From: Hahella sp.
Lineage (GTDB): Bacteria; Pseudomonadota; Gammaproteobacteria; Pseudomonadales; Oleiphilaceae
Direction of reading: 5' to 3'
DNA length: 64,000 bases
Assembly: GCA_028280065.1 (NCBI GenBank)
Contig: JANQMN010000073.1
Coordinates: 40,759 to 104,758, forward strand
Made by a program: the position numbers and the translations under genes. Under the pieces are notes generated by a model, which was not told the DNA's origin, ran no database searches, and was given only the letters and a program-made list of their open reading frames with translations. Every line of letters starts with the position of its first letter. Positions within the stretch are counted from its first letter, which is position 1. This document shows positions 16,203 to 25,194 of the stretch, piece after piece.

Positions 16203-16685
16203 TCAGTGAACGGAAGGCCTGGCAGCTGTCTGGGCTCCGAAAATCACCCGCTGCGCGGTCGCGCTGTTCTCCCAATCCACCAATGCCTCTATCCGAAGTA
16301 GTTCGTCTGAGATTTGGGATGCTTTTGGTTCGATAAGTTGCTCGCTGGCGGGGTCTTTTTCAGCTTTGTCTTTGAGGCACTTGATAGTGAGTTGGTAGGC
16401 TTCGATGCACAGATCCAATCTGCCTGTTTTCTTTAGGGTTTCCGCCAGTCCTCTGGTGGTATATAAAAGCCAATCAACGGAAGTGCTTGTCTCCATCTGA
16501 TCGCTCATGGTCATTATCTGAGCGGTTTCCCAGGCACATCCGATGTAGGGCACTGCTTCAGCCCAGCTGTCCCTACTAAAGAGTTTTCTCCACCTCTCCA
16601 GTGTATTAAGACAGCAGGTAAAAGCCTGTTTCGGACAGTCCCTGAACAATTTTTTGTGATTTACGCAAAGAAAGTTAAGCTCCAT
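16203..16685 (-). CDS. TPR-like helical protein at the head of the fagA-fumC set
   Basis: 160 residues, all helical. Cysteines cluster at the N-terminus (CVNH, DCPKQAFTCCLNTL), and paired helices resemble TPRs (AVPYIGCAWETAQIM, LLYTTRGLAETLKKTGRLDLCIEAYQLTIKCL). It resembles the TPR-like protein at 12525 in size and pattern (a chain of amphipathic helices followed by a short tail), and both follow Fur boxes. A 64-bp gap separates it from the FagA-like gene downstream. Function unknown. Confidence 0.6.
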   Translation of the reverse strand: MELNFLCVNHKKLFRDCPKQAFTCCLNTLERWRKLFSRDSWAEAVPYIGCAWETAQIMTMSDQMETSTSVDWLLYTTRGLAETLKKTGRLDLCIEAYQLTIKCLKDKAEKDPASEQLIEPKASQISDELLRIEALVDWENSATAQRVIFGAQTAARPSVH

Positions 16686-16742
16686 GAGTGCCGCCTATTT
16701 TTAAAAGTGCCGGATTAGCTTAAATAGTAGCACGCCTCATAT

Positions 16743-16761
16743 GTAAATGAGAATCATTATT
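16743..16761. promoter_or_regulatory. Fur box upstream of the TPR-fagA-fumC set
   Basis: The core GAGAATCATTATT matches the Fur 19-mer at 15 of 19 positions. It lies 58 bp upstream of the leftward TPR gene and 245 bp upstream of the rightward bacterioferritin genes. A weaker match (AAATGAGAATC) is at 16869-16879, nearer the latter. Confidence 0.7.
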
Positions 16762-16923
16762 ATTAAAAGAATGGAAAATAAGATGACAATCGTTGTCTAT
16801 ACGCCGGCAAAACTACTTTTTGCTTCTCGGATTCCGGAATCGAACTAGCCCGTTCTGAAAGTAAAAACAAATGAGAATCTAAATTATTTTCTTTTGTATA
16901 TTGTTGAAATATAAGGAAAAATA

Positions 16924-16951
16924 TTGACTTGGATCAAATTAAGGGTAGACT
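16924..16951 (+). promoter_or_regulatory. Promoter for the bacterioferritin pair
   Basis: TTGACT, a 16-bp spacer, TAGACT, 55 bp upstream of the GTG start. No Fur box overlaps it, which fits genes needed when iron is plentiful. Confidence 0.5.
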
Positions 16952-17005
16952 GGTTCAGTGACGAGGGTCAACTGTAGGCCCGTATTAATTGATAAGGGGG
17001 AAGAC

Positions 17006-17470
17006 GTGAAAGGGGACAATCAAATCTTAGCCCAGCTCAACCAGGTTTTAACCGCTGAGCTGACCTCCATCAACCAAAGTTTTCTACATGCAAGGATGTT
17101 TAAGAACTGGGGTATCGGCGAGCTTAACAGCAAGGTTTACAAGAAATCCATCAAAGACATGAAGCAGGCCGACGAGATCATCGAGCGCATCCTGTTCCTT
17201 GAAGGTCTACCCAACCTGCAGCGTCTCGACAAAATTTCTATCGGCGAAAACACCGAGGAAATGTTGGAAGCGGAGCTTAGGCTGGTGATGAACGAATTGG
17301 CGCTCCTGAGACAGGTGGTGGCGTCGTGCGAGAAAGCCGAGGACTTTGTGACCAGAGATATGCTGGTTGAAATTCTGGAAGATGAAGAGGAATACGTCGA
17401 TTGGATTGAAGCACAACAGTACCTGATCGATAACACCGGTATCGAAAACTATATCCAGTCAATGATGTAA
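17006..17470 (+). CDS. Bacterioferritin, heme-binding type subunit lacking the ferroxidase site
   Basis: 154 residues from the GTG at 17006, preceded by GGGGGAAG; this aligns the N-terminus with that of the next gene (VKGDNQ against MKGNAK), whereas the frame from 16958 adds 16 unrelated residues. The heme ligand Met52 is present (DMKQ), but ferroxidase ligands are changed: Glu51 to Asp, His54 to Gln, Glu94 to Val, His130 to Tyr; Glu18 and Glu127 remain. It should therefore bind heme at subunit pairs and aid iron release but not oxidise Fe(II). It probably co-assembles with the next subunit, as in Neisseria and Pseudomonas putida. Confidence 0.88.
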   Translation: MKGDNQILAQLNQVLTAELTSINQSFLHARMFKNWGIGELNSKVYKKSIKDMKQADEIIERILFLEGLPNLQRLDKISIGENTEEMLEAELRLVMNELALLRQVVASCEKAEDFVTRDMLVEILEDEEEYVDWIEAQQYLIDNTGIENYIQSMM

Positions 17471-17483
17471 AGAGGGGAATCGT

Positions 17484-17957
17484 ATGAAAGGTAATGCAAA
17501 AGTAATTGTTGCGCTGAATGGCTTACTGAAACATGAGTTGACTGCAATGGACCAGTATTTCATCCATTCCCGTATGTATGATGACTGGGGATTGCATAAG
17601 CTATTCGAGCGTATAGATCACGAGTTTGACGATGAAAAAGGCCATGCTGCTGCGTTGATCGAGCGTATTCTCTTCCTCGAGGGAACACCGGATATGACCC
17701 AGCGGGACGATCTGCAAGTTGGTAAAGACGTACCCGAAATGCTGCAAAATGATCTGAATGTGGAATATGCCGTCGACAAAGCACTGAAAGACGCGATCAA
17801 AATTTGCGAGGACGAGCAGGACTATCAGAGTCGCTCGATACTGGAGAAGCTGTTGGAAGATACCGAAATGGATCATGCCTATTGGCTTGAAAAGCAGTTA
17901 GGACTTATCCAAAAAATCGGTCTGCAGAACTATATTCAGTCCCAAATGGGTAGCTGA
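17484..17957 (+). CDS. Bacterioferritin, ferroxidase-type subunit lacking the heme Met
   Basis: 157 residues, 13 bp after the first subunit, with GAGGGG before the ATG. Ferroxidase ligands Glu18, Glu51, His54 and Glu94 are present, and Glu128/His131 take the places of Glu127/His130 after a one-residue insertion. The heme ligand position 52 is Lys (EKGH). It oxidises and deposits iron in the 24-mer shell, while the partner subunit supplies heme. The complementary loss of function in the two subunits implies an obligate mixed shell. Confidence 0.9.
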   Translation: MKGNAKVIVALNGLLKHELTAMDQYFIHSRMYDDWGLHKLFERIDHEFDDEKGHAAALIERILFLEGTPDMTQRDDLQVGKDVPEMLQNDLNVEYAVDKALKDAIKICEDEQDYQSRSILEKLLEDTEMDHAYWLEKQLGLIQKIGLQNYIQSQMGS

Positions 17958-17971
17958 TCCGGTAAAGGTTT

Positions 17972-17990
17972 GGCAGGACATGTTCCTGCC
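17972..17990 (+). terminator. Short hairpin after the bacterioferritin pair
   Basis: GGCAGGA, five bases, TCCTGCC, 15 bp past the stop codon. No T-run follows. The rest of the gap to the Fur box at 18270 shows nothing I can support. Confidence 0.4.
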
Positions 17991-18269
17991 AGACTCCCAG
18001 TCACAGCTTTCGTATTCGTATCTCCCTATCCAGCAACTCCCGGTAGAAACAGCTTAACTTCCATGCGTTCCTGCCTTGCAATACGTGATGCACCGCATTT
18101 ACACCTTTTCTCCTTCTCGATAGCCCTGGTATCACCAACCAGTAAGCTTTTGAATAAATAAACCTTATCTAAATCGGCCGATTGAGCATTTAAACTATCA
18201 ATCTTGTGTGACGACTCAGTGGCGTAGGGATTGTATATGGTTTGCTAAAATGACGTCCTGTGATATATT

Positions 18270-18288
18270 GCAAATGCAAATTATTATC
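18270..18288. promoter_or_regulatory. Fur box upstream of fbpA
   Basis: 14 of 19 matches to the Fur consensus (ending AATTATTATC), 90 bp upstream of the fbpA start. Repression by Fur when iron is sufficient is expected. Confidence 0.6.
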
Positions 18289-18377
18289 GATTGCATTTAC
18301 ATTATGCTTTCGCATTATTTTCGTCCCTTGCCTAAACAACAAGGATTCTTCTTCAACTATTCCATTTGGATGAAAAA

Positions 18378-19403
18378 ATGAAACTTAGGGCAATTTTTCA
18401 CGCTGTAATTGCAGTAGCGCTATTAGGTACCGGACAAGCATATGCCGCCGGTGAGCTCAACCTGTATTCTTCCAGACACTATGACACTGACGAAAGGCTT
18501 TATTCTGCCTTTGAAAAGAAAACAGGCATAAAGATCAATCGAATCGAGGATAAAGCCGATGCTCTCATCGAGCGTATTAAGGCGGAGGGTTCAAGCAGCC
18601 CGGCTGATATTCTTCTTACCGTGGACGCCGGTCGTCTCTGGCGGGCCGATCAGGCAGGTATTTTGCAGCCAGTGACATCGAATTATCTCAACTCCCGCAT
18701 TCCTGCGTGGTTGCGTCACCCGGATGGCCATTGGTACGGGTTTTCCCAGCGTATCCGAATCATCTTCTACGACAAATCCAAGGTAAATCCGCTCGATGTA
18801 GCCACCTACGAGGCGCTTGCCGATCCAAAGTTGAAAGGGATGGTGTGTACCCGTTCGTCCGGCAATATTTACATGTTGTCACTAATGGCTTCTTTAATTG
18901 AGCATAAAGGTGAGGCTGCCGCGACGTCCTGGGCCAAAGGCGTGTATAACAACCGAGCCAGAGATCCCGCCGGGGGCGATACCGATCAGCTCCGTGGCAT
19001 CGCCTCTGGCGAATGTGCCGTTGCGGTATCCAACACTTACTATTTCGCACGGGCGCTACGTAAGGATGTTAAAGGTTTGGACGATAAGGCCATGGCTAAT
19101 ATCGGTTGGGTATTCCCCAATCAGAGCACTACCGGTGCGCATGCCAACATTTCAGGGGCCGGCGTCGTTAAGACCGCGCCAAATAAGGAAAATGCCGTTA
19201 AGTTCCTTGAGTACCTAGCTAGTGACGAAGCCCAGCAATATTTCTCGGCAGGTAACGACGAATACCCGGCTGTGATGGGGGTAGGGTTGTCGGAAAGTGT
19301 CGCGCAACTGGGCATTTTCCGTTCCGACACGGTGAATTTGTCGGTGTTGGGCGTGAATCAGCCTAAAGCGCAGAAGATCTATGACAGCGTCGGGTATAAG
19401 TAG
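18378..19403 (+). CDS. fbpA: Ferric iron ABC transporter, periplasmic binding protein
   Basis: 341 residues from the ATG at 18378 (a TTG four codons earlier is less likely). The signal peptide ends at AYA, the mature part starts AGELNLYSSRHYDTDERLYSAFEKKTGIKI, the family's opening, and the paired tyrosines of the Fe(III) site are seen in SNTYYFARAL. It captures ferric iron in the periplasm for the FbpB/FbpC transporter encoded convergently to the right. Its separate, Fur-boxed promoter suggests that the binding protein is made independently of the membrane parts. Confidence 0.92.
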   Translation: MKLRAIFHAVIAVALLGTGQAYAAGELNLYSSRHYDTDERLYSAFEKKTGIKINRIEDKADALIERIKAEGSSSPADILLTVDAGRLWRADQAGILQPVTSNYLNSRIPAWLRHPDGHWYGFSQRIRIIFYDKSKVNPLDVATYEALADPKLKGMVCTRSSGNIYMLSLMASLIEHKGEAAATSWAKGVYNNRARDPAGGDTDQLRGIASGECAVAVSNTYYFARALRKDVKGLDDKAMANIGWVFPNQSTTGAHANISGAGVVKTAPNKENAVKFLEYLASDEAQQYFSAGNDEYPAVMGVGLSESVAQLGIFRSDTVNLSVLGVNQPKAQKIYDSVGYK

Positions 19404-19432
19404 GCGCGTACGCAGAAATATTCATGTCATCA

Positions 19433-19467
19433 AGGGAGTGCCTTTCGCACTCCCTTTCTATTTTTTA
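19433..19467 (+). terminator. Intrinsic terminator after fbpA
   Basis: AGGGAGTGC / GCACTCCCT, nine perfect pairs with a five-base loop, then TTCTATTTTTTA. It may also serve the convergent fbpB on the other strand. Confidence 0.88.
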
Positions 19468-19486
19468 GCGCATTCGCATTGAAGGT

Positions 19487-21181
19487 TTACTGGTTGGTTG
19501 TGCGGAAGGAGCCTGTTCGCGATTTCATAATCCGCCGGCTCAGAATGATGAGCGGTAGAATACCAACCGCAACAATCACAAGTGAAGGGGTTGCGGCCTG
19601 TGTGAGACGTTCGTCTTTCGCCAGGTTGTAGGCTTGAATCGCTAGTGTATCGAAGTTAAACGGGCGCATTATCAGTGTCGCCGGTAATTCTTTCATCACG
19701 TCGACGAAAACAATCAATCCGGCGGTCAACAATCCGCCGGACATAATGGGTGCATGTACTTTGATCACGGTGGCAATTTTGTTTTTTCCCAGGGTTCTGG
19801 CCGCATCCTCCATGCTTGGGGTAACTTTGGCCAGGCTGGACCCAACGGTATTGAGCGATACAGCCATGAAGCGAATGAGGTAAGCCAGGACTAAGGCGCT
19901 TAGGCTGCCGGTAAAGACCAGGCCGAGACTTATGCCAAAAAACGTTTCAAACTGATCGTTCAGGAAATTATCAAAGTAAGCCACCGGATATAGAATACCC
20001 ACGGCAATCATGGTGCCTGGGATGGCGTAACCCATTCCAGCTATTTTGTTGACTGCGGCGGCGAATGTAGAACGCTCAATGCGCGCGGCGTAGGCCAGGT
20101 AGAGGGATAAAACGACGGCGAGCAGCGCCGTGATACCTGCCATCATGACGCTGTTTTGGATCATGCGAATGTATCTCTCGCTGGTAAGGTCATGGCCCGC
20201 GGTGAAGTGCATGTAAAGCAGCATGATGACTGGTGCGATAAACCCGAGCAGTAACGGTAATGCACAGAAGCCGGAGGCCCCGACGCCTCGCCAACCGGAA
20301 AGCTTGAAGCTTTTGATTTTTTTATAGCTGCCCGTGGTCTGGTGATATTTCGCTTGTTTACGGCTATAGCGCTCGATGACAAGCAGGACAAATACAAAGG
20401 TCAATAAGATACTCGATAGCTGCGCAGCGGCAACATGATCGCCCATTGATGCCCAGGTCCGGTAGATGCCGGTGGTGAAGGTTTGGATGCCGAAATGAAA
20501 GACGGTGCCGAAATCCGCCAAAGTTTCCATTAGGGCCAGCGAGATGCCGACGATAATGGCAGGACGCGCGAGCGGAATTGCCACCGACCAAAAGCTTCCC
20601 CATGCCGTGCGCCCCAGAGTTCTGGAAACCTCCAGCGCACAGACGGATTGCTCCAGAAAAGCAGTACGTGTCAGCAGGTAAACGTAAGGAAAGAGGACGG
20701 AAACGAAAATTGTAATTGCACCGCCCATCGAGCGAATATTCGGAAACCAGTATTCCCCGAACCTAAGTCCTGTAAGATCCCGAATCATCTGCTGGATTGG
20801 GCCGGAGGACTGCAGCACGTCCGTATAGGCGTAGGCCACGACATACGCAGGCACGGCCAGGGGCAGTATCAACGCCCATTCAAAAAGCCGCCGACCCGGA
20901 AACTCGCACATTACCACGAGCCAGGCAGTCCCAACCCCTAGGATCGTCACTCCGATGCCAACACCGAAAACCAGCGTAATACTGTTATAGATATAGCGGG
21001 GTAGAACCGTATCGACCAAATGAGGCCAGTTACCCTGACCCTCCTGAAATAGACTAAAAAGTATTCCAAAAATTGGTATGGAGAGTAGCAGGGCGATGCA
21101 AATCGCGAAGAAGCCAAAAGCAGACACTCCGCTGAAACGAACTTTTTTTAGCGCCAACGCGCGTGTTATAGATCCAAACAT
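19487..21181 (-). CDS. fbpB: Ferric iron ABC transporter, permease
   Basis: 564 residues with about 12 membrane helices in two similar halves, each carrying the EAA loop for ATPase contact (ALEVSRTLGRTAWGSFWSVAIPLARPAI and MEDAARTLGKNKIATVIKVHAPIMSGG). This fused permease is the standard FbpB/AfuB/HitB form. It lies 23 bp after fbpC in a two-gene leftward operon. It moves Fe(III), delivered by FbpA, across the inner membrane. Confidence 0.92.
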   Translation of the reverse strand: MFGSITRALALKKVRFSGVSAFGFFAICIALLLSIPIFGILFSLFQEGQGNWPHLVDTVLPRYIYNSITLVFGVGIGVTILGVGTAWLVVMCEFPGRRLFEWALILPLAVPAYVVAYAYTDVLQSSGPIQQMIRDLTGLRFGEYWFPNIRSMGGAITIFVSVLFPYVYLLTRTAFLEQSVCALEVSRTLGRTAWGSFWSVAIPLARPAIIVGISLALMETLADFGTVFHFGIQTFTTGIYRTWASMGDHVAAAQLSSILLTFVFVLLVIERYSRKQAKYHQTTGSYKKIKSFKLSGWRGVGASGFCALPLLLGFIAPVIMLLYMHFTAGHDLTSERYIRMIQNSVMMAGITALLAVVLSLYLAYAARIERSTFAAAVNKIAGMGYAIPGTMIAVGILYPVAYFDNFLNDQFETFFGISLGLVFTGSLSALVLAYLIRFMAVSLNTVGSSLAKVTPSMEDAARTLGKNKIATVIKVHAPIMSGGLLTAGLIVFVDVMKELPATLIMRPFNFDTLAIQAYNLAKDERLTQAATPSLVIVAVGILPLIILSRRIMKSRTGSFRTTNQ

Positions 21182-21204
21182 AGTGGTAGTTTATTAAGAC
21201 AATA

Positions 21205-22266
21205 TCAGGCGGAAACAGAGGGATTCATGAAGAGGATATCTTTTTGCTCGGCAATCAGTTTCACCTGTGATCCGGTTTGGATGTTATCGTTTAAGTTGAT
21301 GCGAACGATCACCGGTACGTTATTTTGCTCGCCATTCGCCTGTATCAGCGTAATCAGCTTTTTTTCACCTATAAAATGAATGGAAGCGAGTTCGAACAAA
21401 AAGTTGTCCGTCTTATTGGTCTCATGCACCGGCAGTACACGCAGGGATTCGGGACGCACAAGCATACGAACTTGTTGGCCGTTTTTCTGGTCGATAGCTT
21501 CAAATGAACCTATCTGCGTTTCTATGCGGCCATTCATGACAATGCCGTTAAATGAACATACTTCTCCGAAAAATTCTGCACAGAACTCCGTCTCCGGTTT
21601 TGAGTAAATTTCTTCGGGAGAGCCAACTTGCACGATCTTGCCCTCGTTCATCAGGACAATGATATCCGCCATGAACATCGCCTCGTCCGGATCGTGAGTG
21701 ACCATGATGGTGGTGATTCCGTTTCTTTTCAGGATGCCATAGGTGTTCGCCCGCAGCTTCAGTCTTAGTGACGTGTCGAGCCCTGAAAATGGTTCATCGA
21801 GAAGCATCACGTCCGGTTTGGTCGCCAGAGCCCGCGCCAGAGCGATACGTTGCTGTTGGCCGCCTGAAAGCATATGAGGCATTGCCTCGGCATACTCTTC
21901 CATACTGACCGTCTCAAGCATCTCGTCAATAATTGTTTCGCGATTCTGTTTGTCGTTAATTCCGAAGCCGATGTTCCTTTTGACATTCAGGTGTGGAAAT
22001 AACGCATAATCCTGAAACAACAATCCGACGTGTCTTTTTTCCGGAGGTATATTGACCCCGGTACCATAAACAACCCGATCCTTGAGAAAGACTTTTCCAA
22101 CGCCCGGCGACTCCAGACCTGCCAGAATTCTCAGCGTTGTTGTTTTACCGCATCCCGATGGCCCCACCAGGCAAACAATTTCGCCATCCTGCGCCTCGAA
22201 AGACAGTCGATCAATGATAGGTCTACCATCGAATTTCAAGGAAACGTCACTCAACTTGAGTCCCAT
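21205..22266 (-). CDS. fbpC: Ferric iron ABC transporter, ATP-binding protein
   Basis: 353 residues. Walker A is GPSGCGKTT (37-45), the Q-loop is LFQDYALFPHL, the signature is LSGGQQQRIALARAL, Walker B is VMLLDEPFSGLD, and the H-loop is MVTHDPDEA. The C-terminal third is the TOBE-type regulatory domain found in FbpC and other importer ATPases. It is the first gene of the fbpCB operon; the Fur-like site at 22453 lies 187 bp upstream. Confidence 0.92.
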   Translation of the reverse strand: MGLKLSDVSLKFDGRPIIDRLSFEAQDGEIVCLVGPSGCGKTTTLRILAGLESPGVGKVFLKDRVVYGTGVNIPPEKRHVGLLFQDYALFPHLNVKRNIGFGINDKQNRETIIDEMLETVSMEEYAEAMPHMLSGGQQQRIALARALATKPDVMLLDEPFSGLDTSLRLKLRANTYGILKRNGITTIMVTHDPDEAMFMADIIVLMNEGKIVQVGSPEEIYSKPETEFCAEFFGEVCSFNGIVMNGRIETQIGSFEAIDQKNGQQVRMLVRPESLRVLPVHETNKTDNFLFELASIHFIGEKKLITLIQANGEQNNVPVIVRINLNDNIQTGSQVKLIAEQKDILFMNPSVSA

Positions 22267-22452
22267 TTTTAACTACTCACTTATAAAACCTGGCTGGCAC
22301 TAAACACTAAAATGTGCATCCATCGGGTGATCAAAAAACGCTGCATCGTTTTGCTTATGAAAAACCATACCACCTAATAATTAGCCATGAGTATCGGTAG
22401 TATCTGGTATAAAGAACGCCTGGGAGTTCTTGTAAGAAACGCAAATTTTAGC

Positions 22453-22471
22453 AATAACGAATCTCATTTGC
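22453..22471. promoter_or_regulatory. Candidate Fur box upstream of fbpC
   Basis: On the minus strand it reads GCAAATGAGATTCGTTATT, 13 of 19 matches to the Fur consensus. The rest of 22267-22594 shows no gene. Confidence 0.5.
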
Positions 22472-22594
22472 ATTAATTCGATATGCCACTTAGCATTCGG
22501 ACGGGTTCAATGCAGTCTCCTGGCTGGTAAAGATGTTAGATATCGACCGTTCGAGCAATTCTTTTCGTCAAACTGAGACACAATAATTATTGAG

Positions 22595-22756
22595 ATGGTA
22601 GTTAGCCAGTCTAAGAAGCCCATCGTCACCGTTGGCCTTGCACCCTTGGATCGAGAAATGAAATTGATAGAGTGTACTAAAGTTGAGAATGATCGCGGAG
22701 GAAAACTGAATATTGACGAGATGCTCGATTTGTTGAGAGGACAAGATGAAGTCTAA
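22595..22756 (+). CDS. Short hypothetical protein (53 residues)
   Basis: An uninterrupted ATG-to-TAA frame, MVVSQSKKPIVTVG to LDLLRGQDEV, hydrophilic, no signal or membrane segment, with a plausible alpha-beta pattern. The ribosome site is poor (TTGAG). It ends one base before the convergent topB stop. It may be a real small gene or the remnant of a longer one. Not recognised. Confidence 0.3.
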   Translation: MVVSQSKKPIVTVGLAPLDREMKLIECTKVENDRGGKLNIDEMLDLLRGQDEV

Positions 22757-24745
22757 TCAATCAGGCTTCGAGTGTAGTTTTCCGCATTTTCCGCTATTTG
22801 AACCTGAACGGCTGCTGCGTGATCGCTTGCCCCTGGTGTTTTTGCGCCTCCTGTTATTTACTGATTCAAACCCTGCGAATCCATCAAACTTTACCTGGCG
22901 GACTTCCTCAATCAGGCCGTCAAGCGTTTGAACCATGGGGATCATGAAATGATCATAGCGCAGCTCCCGCTGGCTGATCCCTTCAAGCTGTGATTCCCAC
23001 TGTGCGGTCATATCCGGCGCTGATACACAGGTGGGGAGAACTTCAATCAACTGCCTGCCGACAGGGGTTGATCGAATCTCTTTGCCCTGGCGTGTAAGAA
23101 AACCTCGTTTGAACAATAGCTCAATAATTCCCGCCCTTGTCGCTTCCGTGCCTATGCCATCCGTTTCACGGAGGATCTTTCGAATCTCCGGGTCAGTTAC
23201 GTAGCGCGATATACCGGTCATTGCAGATAACAAAGACGCATCATTAAATCTCTTTGGCGGTGTCGTATTTTTATCGAGTATTAAGGCTTCGGTACAGGTG
23301 ACGGGATCGCCCACTTTCAGCTCAGGCATTCTACCCCTGGAATAATCCTCCTCTTCCTTGTCATTGGTTTTTTTTGCCTGTGGGCGCTGCAGTAAAGCCA
23401 TTCTCCAGCCTTCAGAGATGACCTCTTTGCGCCTGGTAATAAAGAGGCCTCCTTCAATGACAGAGTCTATCTGTATCTGGCGGTAGTCGAAGGTAGGCAA
23501 AAACTGCATAAGATACTGTCTTGCAATAAGGTTATAGACTTTCGACTCTGTGGCGGATAAGCCCGTACCGGATTTCTTCTGAGTGGGAATAATGGCGTGG
23601 TGAGCTTCTACTTTCTTATCGTTCCAGGCTTTGGAGCTTTTAGTTAGATCAGCAGAATTGGCGATATCACCCAACGTTGCATCAACACTGGTTATTGCCG
23701 CAATGACCTGGTTGGCTTCACTGAAGTGCTCCTCAGGTAGATAACGATTATCTGATCTGGGATAGGTAATTAGCTTATGCTTCTCATAAAGACTTTGGCA
23801 GACATCCAACACCTGTTTAGCACTGAGGCCGAATAGTTTTGCAGCATCTATTTGTAACACGGAAAGATTATAGGGCAGAGGCGGGGCTTGTTTTTTAACC
23901 TTATCTGAAACACTATTGATCGAGCCTGTTTTGTCTTTGACACGAGAAGCAACATTCTCCACCAACTTGCGAGAGAGGACCCGATTCTCTTCGTCCATAT
24001 AAGGCTGACAGGCTTCGCTGGGTTTCCATTTTGCGGTAAAGGTAAAACCTTGTTCGGTCTTTAAATTAACCTCCAGTTCATAGAATGGCTTGGATACGAA
24101 ATTCTCAATTTCAAAATCACGTTTAACCACTAAACCTAAGAGCGGGGTTTGGACGCGGCCAATCGATAACACGCCGCGGAAACCAGATTGTTGCCCTTGC
24201 ACGGTACAGAGACGAGTCATGTTAATTCCATAAAGCCAATCCGCCCGGGCGCGCGCTAATGCCGATGTCGCCAAGGGGATGAAGTCGGTATTTTTACGGA
24301 GGTTCGCCAACGATTTTTTGACGGATGCCGGGTTGAGATCGCTGATAAGACAGCGCTTAGTCGCAGCAATTTTCGATTTGGAGACACCACAAAAACTAAT
24401 GACCTCGTCGATCAACAGTTGACCTTCCCGATCAGGGTCTCCGACATTGACCAATCCGTCCGCTTTTTTAATCAGCTTTTTCAATGCGGTAAATTGCTTT
24501 CGGGTTTTAGATTTAACCTCCAGCAACCATGGTTCCGGAACGATGGGAAGATGTCCGGAATGCCATTTTTTATATTCCGGATCGTAAGCTTCTGGCTCTG
24601 CCTGCTCCAGTAAATGACCAATACACCAGCTAACAACATCGCCATTTCCTAACTCAATGAATCCGTCACCATTTTTGTGAGGTTTAGGAAGTGCCTGCGC
24701 AATAGCCCGACCGAGGCTGGGTTTTTCAGCGATATAGAGAATCAT
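22757..24745 (-). CDS. topB: DNA topoisomerase III
   Basis: 662 residues, close to E. coli TopB (653). The Toprim domain opens MILYIAEKPSLGRAIAQALP with its acidic site DPDREGQLL (103-111). The catalytic tyrosine lies in KLITYPRSDNRYLPEE, and GVLSIGRVQTPLLGLVV is the conserved gate motif. A basic C-terminal tail (NNRRRKNTRGKRSRSSRSG) replaces zinc fingers. It decatenates single-stranded DNA interlinks. Located at the edge of an accessory region; TopB genes are often carried by integrative elements, but a chromosomal housekeeping copy is equally possible. Confidence 0.93.
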   Translation of the reverse strand: MILYIAEKPSLGRAIAQALPKPHKNGDGFIELGNGDVVSWCIGHLLEQAEPEAYDPEYKKWHSGHLPIVPEPWLLEVKSKTRKQFTALKKLIKKADGLVNVGDPDREGQLLIDEVISFCGVSKSKIAATKRCLISDLNPASVKKSLANLRKNTDFIPLATSALARARADWLYGINMTRLCTVQGQQSGFRGVLSIGRVQTPLLGLVVKRDFEIENFVSKPFYELEVNLKTEQGFTFTAKWKPSEACQPYMDEENRVLSRKLVENVASRVKDKTGSINSVSDKVKKQAPPLPYNLSVLQIDAAKLFGLSAKQVLDVCQSLYEKHKLITYPRSDNRYLPEEHFSEANQVIAAITSVDATLGDIANSADLTKSSKAWNDKKVEAHHAIIPTQKKSGTGLSATESKVYNLIARQYLMQFLPTFDYRQIQIDSVIEGGLFITRRKEVISEGWRMALLQRPQAKKTNDKEEEDYSRGRMPELKVGDPVTCTEALILDKNTTPPKRFNDASLLSAMTGISRYVTDPEIRKILRETDGIGTEATRAGIIELLFKRGFLTRQGKEIRSTPVGRQLIEVLPTCVSAPDMTAQWESQLEGISQRELRYDHFMIPMVQTLDGLIEEVRQVKFDGFAGFESVNNRRRKNTRGKRSRSSRSGSNSGKCGKLHSKPD

Positions 24746-24860
24746 TTGGGAGACTGTATTGGCGGTATTTGTCTTATCTTTTGAATGTATTGGTTATTTA
24801 TACAGTGTTTTGGTGGAGGGGTAAACAGGCTCTAATAGTTTGAGGAGCCAGGCAGGTGCG

Positions 24861-24938
24861 TTAGTCTCGCGTAGCCTCTGCTTTGCCAGTTTTTGCCTTT
24901 CTTAGTTCAGAGACGATATTTGTGTCCAGAAGGAACAT
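24861..24938 (-). pseudogene. Truncated VapC-type (PIN domain) toxin
   Basis: The frame opens MFLLDTNIVSELRKAKTGKA, the N-terminus of PIN-domain toxins with the first catalytic Asp (DTN), and stops after 25 codons. No continuation of the PIN domain is visible in any frame toward 24,746. It begins immediately after the antitoxin stop, the normal toxin-antitoxin layout. A dead module. Confidence 0.75.
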
Positions 24939-25194
24939 TTATGAAAAGTCCTCTGGCTTATATAGGTTTTTATCCAGGCGCGGCGGATCAAAGTCAGCGT
25001 CTTCAGCATCTGGCATGGCCAGTAGGTCAACGATGCTTTTCTGCTTGTCGGTAATTTTTTGATAATCTTCCATAGAGAGGAGGACATGTCGGTTTGCCCC
25101 GGTCATTAATAAACAGCGGTCCTGCAGCCGCAGCCCGTTTTGCTTTGCTGGCGTCTTGATTAAATTCTCTGCAGGATATGGTGGTGATAGCCAT
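24939..25194 (-). pseudogene. Frameshifted Phd/YefM-type antitoxin
   Basis: The N-terminal half reads MAITTISCREFNQDASKAKR ... GPLFINDRGKP, the Phd DNA-binding fold; the C-terminal half, VLLSMEDYQKITDKQKSI ... FDPPRLDKNLYKPEDFS, is in the next frame. The span is 256 bp, one base over a multiple of three, with the shift near 25,082. Together with the truncated toxin it forms a decayed phd-vapC module. Confidence 0.78.

Noticed and set aside
24902..25087. 61-codon leftward frame as a gene of its own
   Set aside because: It is a shifted reading of the Phd antitoxin; the true antitoxin sequence lies in two other frames.
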